Shown here: positions 34,401-46,424 of the stretch, one piece after another
Numbering within the stretch: position 1 is the first letter of the stretch
Layout of the letters: the number at the start of each line of letters is the position of its first letter
Source of the DNA: Oikopleura dioica
Taxonomy: Eukaryota > Chordata > Appendicularia > Copelata > Oikopleuridae
Assembly: GCA_907165135.1 (NCBI GenBank)
Contig: OU015569.1
Coordinates: forward strand, 7,688,501 to 7,752,500
Direction: 5' to 3'
Length of the DNA stretch: 64,000 nt
Position numbers and translations under genes: made by a program
The notes under the pieces: model-generated
Database searches by the model: none
What the model saw: only the letters and a program-made list of their open reading frames with translations
What the model was told of the DNA's origin: nothing

Positions 34401-35186
34401 CTTGGTTTGAGTTTTGGGCTGCCGTACGTTCTGGCGAACTCGTTGGAACTTGTAGGAACAGGATCTGTTTCGGCGAATCGGATGGGATCTCAGTTTTCAC
34501 CGGAATAATATTTTCGAGATACGCGGAGTCAATCGGGCCAAAATATTCTTTCGCTATTACGCGCTCATCAGTAATAAAATAAAACGAGATCGAACGTAGA
34601 AATTGTGCAAAAATGATATCAAAGGGACATCTTCGCTCGCGTGAAAACAAGTGAACGCGGTCCTTGAGCTCGCGAAGGAGGGCTGTTGCTCGCTTGTGAT
34701 CCAAAGTGATCGGAAGACGAGCTAGGCGATGATACAATGGGAGTGAGCTCTTCGATCGCCGTCGTTCGAAATTGAGGAGACCCACTCATATATGAGGGCG
34801 AGTGATTGTCATTGCTGCCCATCGAGCACGCGTCGTAATTGTGGAAAGCTAGACGCTCGCGTATTATATTCTTGTGCAATGAGGTAATTACGCACCTCGG
34901 GGCTGAGAGACAGGCGTCTCGGACTCGTAAATTGTGCCTAAATTGCGTTCTCCTTCGTTCGTTGATTGACCGCCAAAACGCTCTTCGTGTGCATTTTCGA
35001 AAAGAAACTCCATGTCTCACAAGAGGTTCCTTATTTTTCTTCCTCTCTATAATAATCAATCGCGTACTTTGAACCCATTCCTGGATCGTTGGCAGAATTC
35101 AATAAGTTGTTCCCTTCTTGCAAGATCTCGTCTATGAATGGCGCCAGCTCCGGCGACTGGTCGAATCCAATCGAGTCTGGCTCCAT
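31432..35186 (-). CDS. SREBP, membrane-bound bHLH-Zip transcription factor
   Basis: Sterol regulatory element-binding protein: an ER-anchored precursor whose N-terminal part is released to activate lipid genes. It starts at 35186 with an acidic activation region (MEPDSIGFDQSPELAPFIDE), then a Ser/Pro linker and the diagnostic basic helix HNVIEKRYR with the SREBP-specific Tyr, continuing NDRIDDLRSILSG and KSAVLRNAIEEIEKLRK. Before the first membrane helix is DVSR, in the place of the DRSR needed for site-2 cleavage, then VFCFFGILFLFVPL. A short luminal loop and second helix (TAIFMFVFINGAIFVYFMY, about 33690-33745) follow. The long C-terminal regulatory part (SCAP-binding in vertebrates) runs over about ten exons to 31432. 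The first exon joins the next in frame as DPGM-AFHNYD. Single animal-type SREBP; SREBF1 versus SREBF2 does not apply. Confidence 0.9.
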
Positions 35187-36814
35187 CTTTCTATCTTTCC
35201 ACGATCACGAGAGTGGAACGTTTCTTTCGTCCGATTTCTTGAGAATAGCAGCGACGGCGATCAAACACTTCCTTCTAACAACGCGCGAGTGTGTCCCGAG
35301 CTCCCTCCCAGTCTTAATGAATTCTCTGTCAATAAATTTACCACAGCGAATCATTTTAATCATGATGATATATAACATTAGGCAAAAAGGGTTCGTCACT
35401 TTCGTCATGAAGGTGAAGAAATTTTTTGACCCCTAAAAGAGGGTAAAGGTCACGCGTGCGCAATGCTGAAATAATCATGATCAAACAAAGACCAGCTCAT
35501 TTCATATTCAACCAACAAGTCAAATAGATTCGTAAGTGGTCGCGCGAGGATATGGCCTTGCCAAAAAAGTGATTCATTTGAGTAAAGCGAATGAAACATA
35601 ACGTAAGTTGAGGTACTAAAACTCATTCTCTTCTTCACTCGCCGGGAAGTGTGACTATTCTTTCTTGTTAATCACTAAAATTTGAAAGACCAAATTGCTC
35701 AAATAAAAATGGTATTCGAAGACATGAATGAAGTCTTAGACGTTTCAGACGTTTCAGACGTCTTCGTTTCTTTGTTTGAGAAATAAAAATGGAAATGTCT
35801 GCTATATCTGGCGGAATGGCAGTTTCGTATGCATTACCCTGGTCAAAAAATCAATGGCCACTTGACGCACAAATCAAATTTTGAATTCGACAATATCCAC
35901 ATCGTTAAAGTGCTTGGCTGCGAAATCACTCAATTGTAATTGCCCACAGTAGGCTTTTCATAAAAGAAAATGACAATGCGATCACTAAGAAGAAGTCAAA
36001 CAAATAAAAACGCGGGCCCAACGAGTGTCCTTCTTTCCTCTGCAAGGTGTCTCTTAGTGAAATTTTTGAATAGAGCAATTTGATAAATCGTTTATCCTTT
36101 TTGGGAAAAGGCGCCGCAGAGTGCGCTCAACATTCGCCGTTATTGGACGCGCTCGCCACCGAATGACTCATTTTTCCCGTTCAAATATGCGACAGACAAT
36201 TCCTCGCTACCGTAGTCCGCTTTGAGAGACTCCTTATGCACAATTTTCATGTCTTCTTTATTAGAGAAAAAGAAAGGAACGTATCTTTATAAGCGGTTCC
36301 GACTTGATCTTTCATCTGTTATTATAAAATAAGATATAGCTTGAGGAAAATCACCAATTTTCAGTTGTAAGAAAAATGGCGGAGAAAATTTCATCTAACA
36401 TAATTGAGCTTTACAATCTAAGTAAAGTTTTCCATTTTCAGAGAATTTCGTAACAGAAGAATTGCAAAGAAGACGTTGTTTTGGTTGAATTTATTTGTTT
36501 CTTGTGGTTTTGCTCTTTGTGTAGCTGTTTTGATTACTGGATTGACGAAAGGTGGAGAAAAGCGCTGTGCCCTTTCCAATTGCCGCCAAGCTCAACGCTC
36601 AGCTTATTCCCTATTCTAGCCCATAAAAGTCAAGCAGAGAAAGAGAGAGAGAAAGGCAAGTCTTGAGCGACGAAAAATGAAGGAACCAGTTATGAACAGC
36701 AACTTGCCAATTTGCTCTTATAATGGAAATGGAACTTGTTATCTATTACTTCCATGGCATTCTCCATTTCATTATCCAATGTCGATCTAGTTGCGTAATT
36801 ATTTACTAACCGGT
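35187..36814. other. Divergent intergenic region
   Basis: About 1.6 kb between the SREBP start (minus) and the SR/CCCH gene (plus). A 25-codon frame starting ATGGCGGAGAAAATTTC at 36376 could be a 5' exon of the plus-strand gene but cannot be joined confidently. A short direct repeat (AGACGTTTC, nearly three copies) lies at about 35738-35762. The rest shows nothing definable. Confidence 0.4.
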
Positions 36815-39300
36815 TGGAAAGTACTCAAGGTCACGATCCAGATCTCGTTCTCGCTCTTTCACGCGAAGCATCTCCCGTTCCAGGTCCAGATACAACCAGC
36901 AAAGAGTAAGTTACAAAAGCGCTATCGATGAATAATTTACGAATTCACGTTTCATTCGAATCGCTTCTTTGAGAAAAGAAAGGAAGCTAAGATGAGAATT
37001 CAGTGCCGAGAAAGATCGTTTTCCCTTTCGCCGATCCGTCCAGGAGGCTTTCAGCCGCAAGGATTCGCCCGAGCAACACGGGGCTTCGTCAAAGAGCTTC
37101 CTGAAAGTATCAAGCGCGCCTATGAGCGCATCCGCCGCCCGAGGTAATTACTTTTCTCGCACTGGAGCTACTACTTATATGGAGCCGATTGAATGATTCT
37201 GAGTCTACTCTTTCGCGAGCGTTGAATCTTTATCTTATTCCATGGAAAGTTCCAGTGGCTCTTCGCGATTACATTACCGCGCATTATCTTCATGAGTATT
37301 ACTGTTGATTATTATGATTATGAATCCCCACCTCGTACGCGCGTCAGTTACTTAGCAAGATTCCGCCTAGTAAGTTATTAACCGCGTAGCGAATTTCTAG
37401 CCCGACTCAATTTTTATACGTTGACGCTGATTATCAGCGGCTGATATACTTTTATTATCGGAATTGTTCAACGCTAATCCTCATTTAGGACAAAAACTCG
37501 ATCGAGGAGTAAGTCAAGAAGTAGGTCCAAAAGCGAAAGAAAGAGATCCCTCACGCCCAAGAGAAAAAGTAAAAGTCGGGAATCAAGTTTAACTTCGAAA
37601 AGATCTCCCTCGCGAAAACGATCACCATCTCCATCACGAAGGTTTTCTGGATTTAGTCCTGAATAGTTCTTCAGACCCATTTTTCAGTCCATCGCCAAGC
37701 ATTGTAAAGTCCGTGAGCGAATCTCCAAAGAAAAGAAAACCGATAAAAAGTCCAAAGAAAGCGAAGAAGTCTCGAAAGCGGAGTACATCGTCGTCTTCGT
37801 CGTCAAGCTCGGAATCGTCAGAAGAATCAGAAGCGCAGGCGAAGACGACAAAAAGAAATGTATTTGAGGAAACAAGCGGAGTTAGCTTCGTTCCAATTTC
37901 TAAAGGGTTCCGCTTGAAAAAGGTACTCTCGTTAGTCTCAGTATTCATGAAAGACAGTTGAAGGAACTGAAGAGCAGTCGAAGAGTCGTAAAAAGAGCGA
38001 TAATGTTACCCGAACTGTGGACCAAAATATGTCTATCAGCAAATGTCGTCAGCTAGTTCTCCACAGAAAGGCCGAATTCACAACGATATTCTCTCATGTG
38101 GATCAATCCAAACTACCAAAAGACCCTGATGCTATCGTTGGCGCTAGCACTGTGTCCAAGGGCAATCTGCTCCAAGCTATCTTCGGAGGGGATGAAGAAG
38201 AAGAGAGTGATAAAGAACTTGACGAGGAATGGGTACTTTATGTAGAAATGAACAATTGATTCAAGAAACGAAAAAACCCTCGGAAAGCCAGAAGCACTCA
38301 AAGCTGCTAAAATCAAGGCGTCAAAAGAAGATCGTAAAAACACTACTGGCATCAAGCTCAACGATCGGATCACCTGGTGGGCCGAAATGAATGGCGAGTT
38401 TTAAAGATTAAAGAACGAAACATATTTAATGCTTTTACTTAACTAACACTTACTACGTTCCACTTTATATGCGATTTGATTTTTGACGTTTAGATGGCCA
38501 CGCTTCCGCGAGTTCCTCCGGATCTGAGGGGAAAGAGAGTAAACCGAAAAAACGCAAAACTAAACGAAAAAGTAGTCCTGAAACTGTTAGTCGAACAATC
38601 ACGATGACAGTGAAAGAGTCTCGTGGATCAGTTGAGTCGCGCTCGACAGCTATATCGGCAACTAGATCACAGTCTTCTGAAAGGTTCGATTCATTTGAGT
38701 CTTGATTTAGAGGAATCCTTGTTAGAAACGCTAGGGCCGCCTCCAGAGAACAAAACGGAGCAGCATCCAGGATTAGAACGATAACAAGAAAGATATCCAG
38801 GTCGACTTCCAGGCGACGATCGCGCTCGAGGAGATCCAGGTCAGGAAGGTCGGGCTCGCGAAGATCGGGCTCACGAAGGCGTTCTCAATCGCCTATAATC
38901 AGGTAAACGTCTTTAGCATTGACCTAATATAAATTAAACAAAAGAGACTCGAGAAACTTTGAAAACGGATACAGAAGAGGAAGATATATTCCAGGAAGAT
39001 CTCGTTCTCGGTCAAGAGGGCGATCTCCATCGCTAGATGCTAAACGAAAGCCCTGTGTTTTCTTTTTCTCAAAAGAGGCGAAAGGATGCAAGTGGAGCGC
39101 CAGAGAATGTAAATTTTCTCACAATCAAGATGATTATGATTATTGGAAGCGGCAAAACGGTTAAAAATAGAAAAACACTCAAAAGTAATACCTTTTTAGG
39201 CCACGAGTTACCGAACACTGGCCTTATCCATCGTACAGAACCTGTTTATCCTACAGAACGAAACCGTCGTCGTTCACGCAGCTTCTCACCAAGGCGCTAA
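36815..39300 (+). CDS. SR-rich CCCH zinc-finger nuclear protein
   Basis: A chain of exons dominated by Arg-Ser dipeptides. 36824-36908 gives alternating RS then SRSRSRYNQQR. 37005-37142 gives SFSLSPIRPGGFQPQGFARA and KELPESIKRAYERIRRP. 37490-37640 and 37685-37925 are RS, KSPKK and poly-Ser/Glu tracts with SGVSFVPISKGFRLKK. 38000-38250 is a folded-looking segment (CRQLVLHRKAEFTTIF, NLLQAIFGGDEEEESDKE). 38275-38395 follows (ITWWAEMN). 38494-38900 is more RS, and 39040-39120 is a C-x10-C-x6-C-x3-H finger (CVFFFSKEAKGCKW...CKFSH). The end is RSRSFSPRR. A GC-AG intron after WWAEMN and probably a GG-AG intron after KELDE keep one frame. RS domains place it in splicing or nuclear speckles; the exact orthologue is not recognised. 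The true start is uncertain. Confidence 0.65.
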
Positions 39301-39868
39301 GAAAAAGTTCCTTGAAGATAAGCGTACTTTTTATGTGAAAATGTATCTATAGAGATTAGGCGAGATTGCCAACTTTTCCGTTATCTAACCAACTTATTTC
39401 CTTGAATCCTTGCTTTCCATTGAATACTACCAGAATGCCAAAACCTGACCCAACTTTGAGTATCCTTCCGATTTCAATGATTTCATGTTTATTTGCTAAT
39501 TTTTATTTTTTGCCTTCATCCATTTTTTCAAGAGTGCAAACATATTCCTGTATGATCAGGGTCTCTGCGTACTAGTAGGGTAGAAGTGTCAAACATTGAA
39601 ACTCATAAGACTGCTACATGTTTTAAGTTTTGCGTGGAGACCCTGTATATGATTTAGTTCCTTCTTTTTGTTAATCTTCAACCATGTCCTTTCTTCATCA
39701 TCTATGTATTTATTTTAAGCAGTGTCCCAGATTTCTGATCAAATCAAAGTACCAGACTCAATAAAAATTATCATGAGACAATCAACTTATATTCTGTTGC
39801 GGTGTTGAAGTATGTGGTTTCAGCGCCGACGATATTTTGTAGGTTTTCCTTAAGACAATTCTAATTGA

Positions 39869-41523
39869 ATGTCGGACGAGCGCTTTTTATCAATTGCCGA
39901 GCGGTTGGAGCGACGATTACCTCGTAGGGTAATTCGACTCCGGGGCCTTCCATATTCGTGTTGTGGCGCTGAAGTTGTCGAATTTTTCGCGGAAACTGTA
40001 GATATCGTGAATGGAGAGGCGGGCGTACATTTTACGCTCACAAAAGAAGGGCGGCCGAACGGCGAAGCGTACATCGAGCTTGAAACTGATATTGATGTAG
40101 AAAAGGCTATGACGTAGGGCACCATCCATTATCACTTTTGTACGCCCATATATTTAGCAAGGACAGAACGCTTCTTCAAGATCGCTACATCGAAATCTTC
40201 AAGGCAACAACGGAGGAGATGGATTACGTTCTTGAAAAAACCGAGCGTCAGGAAAGGGTCCATGAGTTTGGCGGACTAAAGTTGCATTCCTCCGATGCGC
40301 GGATTCAATCTTTTGATAAAATGACATGGACCCACTGAGTGAGGCGAACCAGCCCTGGGAGAATGTAGTTAAACTACGCGGGATACCATACAAATGCACG
40401 AGTGACCGTATTCGACATTTTCTCCGTGAACTGGATATTCCGTCGCATGGCGTTGTGATGGTTACTGATGCGCGTGGTCGCAATACCGGCGAAGCGTTCG
40501 TTCAGTTGAAGTCACATGAGCATGCGGAGCAGGCCTTGCTCAAGCACAAAGAGTGCATTGGTTCGCTTACCTTTCATTCATTCATTTTCGTTCACTTCAA
40601 AATGCCTAGACAGACGCTACATTGAGATCTTCAAGGCGACGAAGGCGGAAATGTCTCAGGCTAGCCAGCGTCTTCACAATCAGTGCAACGGTGAGCATTA
40701 TTGTCGGCGAAACTCCTCTCTCCGCGGCGTCGGCCTTGGTAAGTAAACTACTTGCAAAAAAGGATGATGGATCAATATCGCGTCTAGACGGAGTTTACCG
40801 ACATGTTGTTCAAATGAGGGGGCTTCCGTTTCGAGCCACTGAAGAACAAGTGCGCACGTTCTTTGGTCAAGATGTAGAAATATCCGCAGTGCAGTTTGAA
40901 ATTGGAGCTGATCACAGACCGACTGGCAGAGCGAGGTGCAGATTTTTATAAATCAAAAATTTATTTTTTGCTGTTAGTGTTGCTTTCGCTACGCATGAAG
41001 ACGCAGAGAAGGCGATGAAGAAAGATAAGGAATGCATGGGTAAGTGACCTTGAATCTGAGATATTCTGTTGACGAGCACCTTTTAGGAAAACGATATATC
41101 GAGCTGATGATGCTTTCCTCACACAATCTGCCAATCGACGGCATAGGTCCTAATGGTGAATATCTCTACATGATTCATATGAGGGGGTTGCCTTTTCGCG
41201 TGCATGCCAGAGATATTATATCCGTAAGTTAAGCCAATATATTAAAGGTTTATTAATTGTCGATTAGTTCTTCGATCCCATTCCGATTCTCGATATTCAT
41301 CTGGAGCTTGGACCAAAGGGTCCTACCGGCGCAGGGCAAGTAGCGTTCTTTTCTGCGCCTGAAAAAAGCGACGCACTAAAGCGCGATAAAGAATGCATCG
41401 GTGATCGCTACATCGAACTTTTCTCCATCAAACCTCTTCCGCCGGCCCATTCCAGAAATCAACAATTTTGCCAACAACAGCCACATTATTCTATTCCTCA
41501 AACAGTCGGTCGCCATTATTGAC
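39869..41523 (+). CDS. hnRNP H/F-like protein with four quasi-RRMs
   Basis: RNA-binding protein of the hnRNP H/F/GRSF family, which binds G-tracts and controls splicing. Four qRRM modules occur in order: RVIRLRGLPYSC (39929), VVKLRGIPYKCTSDRIRHF (40366), HVVQMRGLPFRATEEQVRTF (40801) and YMIHMRGLPFRVHARDI (41166). Each qRRM ends with the family's RYIEIF or RYIEL signature; the first is followed by TTEEMDYVL, as in hnRNP H EMDWVL. Introns are 40-60 bp. The C-terminus is short and Gln-rich (NQQFCQQQPHYSIPQ) instead of the Gly/Tyr-rich tails of vertebrate hnRNP H. Vertebrate members have three qRRMs, so the fourth is notable. The start lies after a poly-pyrimidine tract without a strong upstream in-frame ATG. 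Confidence 0.85.
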
Positions 41524-41947
41524 CCCAGAGCTCCGACTATAAAAATACTCAATACATATTTTCTGTCTTTCTTTTCTGATGTCTACAATGATCGAAGTCT
41601 CCGTTTTCACAGGACTTAAGTACAAATGACAAATGACGTTTCTAGTTAATTCCCTTCTTGTTCTTTATTCTATTGCTCTATTCAGCAGTTTCTTTGGTGC
41701 GAAAAACTGAATAAATTTATCGAATATGTTTGTCAAAAACCGACGAAAAAAAGAAATATAATTTGTTGACATTTGATTGGCATTTGATGGCTTTCAGACA
41801 ATGTGTCGAGCTCGGCCGTGTCGAATTCGTAGGACAAGAAATCTTCATTGAAGCAGGAACTAACCTCAAAAATTTGCCTCTTATCGGCTATTTCACTCTT
41901 GAAAGCTGCTGGACAGCAATCTCTTCCATCTCTGCAATCGCGGAGAA

Positions 41948-44083
41948 ATGAATTTCTTTAAAGGCAGAAGGTACTTTGAGGATCGTAGCATAATTTCCTT
42001 CTCAGTTCAGGTCTTCCCTCAACCTGACTGTCAAGACATATGCCCAAGAAGAAGTAAGCTTTCCTGCTGACCCCAAAAAGAAAGTCCGCGAAATATTCGA
42101 CAAAGTGTGTAATCTGCTATCAGTTCGTGAAACATGGTTCTTTGGATTGACCTTCCTGGTAGGTTTTAATGAACTGAAACAGTTTTAAATAAGATATTGT
42201 AGGAAGAAGGTCAAAAGAACTGGCTCCGCGTAGACAAAGAGATACGCACCGAACTGAAAAAGCAAATCAACAAAAACAAACCGAACGAGTCAATAGTGAT
42301 TTTCTTCTGCGTGAAGTTCTATCCTGAAAAAGTAACAGAAGAAATCGTGCTTCCTCTCACTCAAAACCTCTTCTATCTTCAAGTAAGACACACACATCAT
42401 TAAGCGCAATTGCTAACCATTGCAGATAAAAGATGATTTCCTTAGCGGACGGCTTCACGTCGACCCGGATATCGCTCTTCTTTTGGCTGCGTTTATCACT
42501 CAAGGTAAGAACTTCTTATTAACGCTCCTAAGTATTACTTGCAGTCGAAATTGGCGATCTTGAGGAATTTGACGAGTGTAGTTCACAGATGCAAACGAAA
42601 TTTTCACTCTTCATTGAGCAGCTGCAGTCAAGGAGCATAGACAAGGAAAGGTTTCTTGAAGGAAGAATTCAAATATTTAGACTCTTAATTCAATAGATAA
42701 CTTTTTGATGGTTTCTCCAAAAAACCAAGGGTCAGCTTCTTCCTGACGATATAGATCGGCAGCTTAAAGAACAACATGGAAACCCGGTGCAATTGATCTT
42801 CGAAGCTTTTCTTGAGAATCGGGGGATGACACCTGAAGACTCGAAGCTGGAATTTTTAAAGGACGCTTCCAAGCGCAGCGGAAACTTTGGAATTATTTAC
42901 TTCGATGCCCAGCGTGACAATATGGAATGTGATCAAGTGCTAGGGATCACGCCTCGCGGTATCAACGTCTACAACCCAAAGAATCTCATTCAACATGTCG
43001 AACAGTTCGAGTGGACATCTATCTCCGACCTCAATTTCAAGTAACTTAACTCATACTTCAAATTTTTCATGATTTTCTAGAGAGACTCGTTTTCTTATTA
43101 CGTCGGCGAAGAAAAAAGACGAAAAACGCGCAGAAGAAGTTGTTTTCAGAACGGAATCAACGCATATTAGCCAAGTTATACTTGATTTATGCATAACAAA
43201 TCACGACAACTTCATCCAGGTAACATAAAATTCCGAAAATCTATGATTTTCATGCTTTTAGCGGTTGGAAGCCCCTTCAATCGAACTTCAACAGATGAAA
43301 GAAGCTGCGAAAGAAGAGAACGAACGTCGAAAAGATGACAGACAGCATTTACTGAGGTGAGATGCTCAATTTTGACTTGATCAGGAGTAAATTGCTTGTA
43401 GAGAGCGGCAATTACGAAGAAATATCGAAACAGAGCTCGATGAAGCTTCACGGGACCTGCATATTATGAAGGCAGAGTCCGACAAGCTTCGTGAAGACAA
43501 CGAAAAGCTCGATATTCTAGTGAAAAGTCTCAAGGAGGAGATTGTCTTGCTCCATTGCTCGATAAGCGACAAAGATTCCAAAATCAAACAGCTTGAGAAG
43601 TACTCCCTGCAAATTCACGATGAAATGATCGAAAAAGATCGTCAGCTGATGATATTCCAGAAAGCGCTATCGAGTCAGCAGTCTTATCCGCCGCCGGTTG
43701 GCCAGCCAGCACATCATAATCACTACAACGGCGATCGTCGGGCACGATCGCCAGATTTTGTATACAAGCAAAATCCCCATCATTTTAATCACAAGTCTGA
43801 TTCCTCTACTGGTTCGGAGGGAGTTTTGCGCCACAGTCCAGCGCATTTATATAATTTGGTACCCACAGAATCTGCTTCTACCATGCAATTGACGGAAACA
43901 CTTAATTTTGTAAATCAGGTGAATCAAATGTACCTTCTTCTTGGATGTGTATCCTCTATCTAGATGAAAGGGGAGAGCGACAAACTCTCTGCAGAAATCA
44001 ACGATATGCGTTTGCAATCTGAAAAGACATTCAATGTCGTTCGTCAGGGACTGGATGCCCATACCAAACTCACAGAATATTAG
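41948..44083 (+). CDS. Merlin/ERM-like FERM-domain protein
   Basis: Cortical FERM protein linking membrane and cytoskeleton. The F1 lobe starts about 42007 (LNLTVKTYAQEEVSFPAD) and contains LSVRETWFFGLTFL, matching merlin LGLRETWFFGLQY. F2 has VKFYPEKVTEEIVLPLTQNL and LHVDPDIALLLAAFITQ. F3 has GNFGIIYFDAQRDN, LGITPRGINVYNP, FEWTSISDLNF and ILDLCITNHDNFIQR. After FERM comes an alpha-helical coiled coil (RLEAPSIELQQMKEAAKEEN, then 43390-43680), then a Pro/His/Ser-rich segment and a short end ...AHTKLTEY. The canonical ERM C-terminal actin-binding tail (or merlin's FEEL-type end) is not seen. The first intron seems to need a non-GT donor to join MNFFK to the FERM exon. It is closer to merlin (NF2) than to ezrin by the F1 motif, but divergent. 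Confidence 0.8.
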
Positions 44084-44589
44084 AACAAATCTTCTTAAAT
44101 ACTTCGTCCTTTCTTCTTTTCTTTTCATTGTGTTAATCTTCCTCATTTTTCGAAACCCGATACTCCTTACTGTATTGCACGAATACTATCATTTCCAGCG
44201 AGATCGAAAGAACCAACCCCACTTTTCAAATCATCTCATCTTGAATGATTTTTCGCGTCATTTATTGAAGTCAGTAAGTTCAATAGTTCAAAACTGATTT
44301 TATTGTGCGCTCTGTTACCTCTCTGAGCAGACGTCTTGATGATATTGTTTCTCGTATCCAGAGTTAACGTCCACTTTAAAAAATGCAAAATCTCGATTCT
44401 CTACACATATCAGACTCTGTCAAATGAACAAAGCGAAACGCGAGCGACCGCCACGAGAACTCGCATTTATAAGTTCATTTATAGTGGAGTCTAATCAATC
44501 GATGCGCATTCGCCTTTCAAATGTAATACTGTTGTGGAATAAAGTATTTTGTTGGGACTAAATATAGCGATCTTTATTTTCTAGTTTGT
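44084..44589. other. Intergenic region upstream of RABAC1
   Basis: About 500 bp of AT-rich sequence with an AATAAA-like signal and no coding frame of note. It should hold the 3' end of the FERM gene and the promoter or trans-splice site of RABAC1. Confidence 0.45.
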
Positions 44590-45365
44590 ATGTCCACAAC
44601 AGTCGACGTCTCTGGGGACATTGACGCGCCACTTATTCCCGAAAAGAAAGAGACTACCATGGCTTCCTGGAGTAACATCGCGCTTACTGGCAATCTCAGG
44701 GATGTCGTCAATGCTCAGGTTTGTTAAGTAAACATCTTTTATGTTAAATTTTAACATTTTAGCGCGAGAAAATAAGACCTTGGAGTGAATTCGCTGAACA
44801 GAAGGAGTTCTTTGCACCAGCTGGGCTGCAGGAGTGGACTAAACGGGCTCTTAAGAATGTCTCCCACTACCAGGTTTCCGATTCTATTTATTAAAATAAT
44901 CTTCATTTTCGCTAGTCAAACTACATCATCGTTTTCCTTGTTCTCATGACTTATTGTATTCTTACATCACCACTTCTTCTTATCGCCTTGGCTGTCTCTG
45001 GAATCGGTATGCAATATAATATGAGTAGTTTTTAAGTTTCGTTTTAGGAAGCTACACTGTATCGAAGCATGAAGGTCAAAACCTCCAAATAGCCGGCAAA
45101 GAGGTCCCAAGCAAATACAGGTAATGTTTCAAAAGAATACTGCGTCAAGCTTTTTAGATACGCTCTTGTCGGAGTTATTTCCGCTCCCTTGTTGTTTATC
45201 GCTGGTGCTGGAGCTGCCCTCTTCTGGACTCTAGGTGCCACAGGTATTTGAACTAGAGCTATTAAAGTCTTTTAAATACGACCATCTCAAGCTACCATCA
45301 TTGGTGGGCATGCCACTTTCCGCAAAGCTCCAGAGACTCCAGATCCATTCGCTCAAGAAGTTTGA
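44590..45365 (+). CDS. RABAC1: RABAC1/PRAF1, prenylated Rab acceptor
   Basis: Golgi/ER membrane protein of the PRA1 family that binds prenylated Rab GTPases. Six small exons give about 180 aa. Motifs follow human RABAC1: REKIRPWSEFAEQKEFFAP (human ATIRPWSTFVDQQRFSRP), LKNVSHYQSNYIIVFLVLM, TYCILTSPLLLIALAV, GKEVPSKYRYALVGVISAPL and FIAGAGAALFWTLGATATII with GGHATFR. Two hydrophobic hairpins form the PRA1 core. All introns are GT-AG and 36-60 bp. The stop TGA is at 45363-45365, with AATAAA about 110 bp later. Very secure family assignment. Confidence 0.93.
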
Positions 45366-45796
45366 AAGCTTACTGATGTTCCAAAGCAAGATGCTCCTCT
45401 CGTTCATTACATCAGCCATCACTCACTGTTGCATTTCATCTCTGAATCAACTGTCTCAGCAAACAATATATTTTATATAATAAACAAACTATAGCTTAGA
45501 ATACATTACTTTTCTTTTCTGTTTCTTACACCCCACCGCCTTCTCTATCAATGAAATACTGTTATATATCATAATGTATCCGCATAAGTTATGCGACATA
45601 ACTGAAAAACCGACGACAATTTGTATTTACCTACTGACTATTTTCTTTGGGTGTTTTCTTTTCGATAATATATATATTTATAATATTATAACTTGCTGTA
45701 GTATTCCGACAATAAATATGTGCAATTACGTATTCTTTCCTATCGCGAGAAATGATAAATTTTGTAGACTTGTAAATCGTTGAGAGGAGAAAAGAA

Positions 45797-46297
45797 ATGC
45801 CAAAGTATTACTGTGATTACTGCGACACTTTCCTCACACATGACTCGGTAAGCCAAGATGCTTTTAGAGAACTTTAGACTAACACTTTACGTAGCCCTCT
45901 GTCAGAAAAACTCACAACGCTGGACGAAAGCACAAAGATAATGTGCGCACCTATTACCAAGAGTGGCTCGAAAAACAGACCCAGAATATTGTCGATCGCT
46001 CTCGTAAGATCTTTCTTTTTCATTTTACGAGCGAAAGTAACATGACATTTCAGAGATGCCAAAGACACAGATCCCCAGTGGCTTCGCCGCATTCAACCCA
46101 ATGGCAACCGCTGCCATTAGACCAAGTAATCTTGAGAGAGCATTCTGTTCCTTTACCTTTGTTTAGTGATGGGAATGATGCGCCCCATGGTTCCAATGAT
46201 GCAAGTGCGCCCTGGAATGATGATGATGCAGCAAGGAATGCAAGGGATGAGAATGGGCATGATTCGACCAGGCTTCCAACCAGGACAACCCTACTAA
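45797..46297 (+). CDS. SNRPC: U1 snRNP protein C (U1-C)
   Basis: Component of U1 snRNP that stabilises pairing of U1 snRNA with 5' splice sites. The N-terminus [17 protein letters not shown], then [19 protein letters not shown], is nearly identical to animal U1-C and forms its matrin-type C2H2 finger. After [17 protein letters not shown] the protein has a shorter Met/Pro/Gly-rich tail ([19 protein letters not shown] and GFQPGQPY) typical of U1-C. Three introns of about 45 bp. Of interest here because U1-C influences donor choice and this genome uses many non-GT donors. TAPT1 starts only 127 bp downstream. Confidence 0.95.
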
Positions 46298-46424
46298 TTT
46301 CCTCATTTCCCGAAAACTGCCCGTTTCTGCTCAATCGATCTGTCAATGTCATTTTCTATCGTTTGATTAAAAGTGTTCAATTTCAGAATTTCATGCAGTA
46401 AACAATTTACAAGTCCCTTTGTTG

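Noticed and set aside
35738..35762. Short AGACGTTTC direct repeat
   Set aside because: Fewer than three copies of a 9-mer; not enough for a meaningful repeat call.
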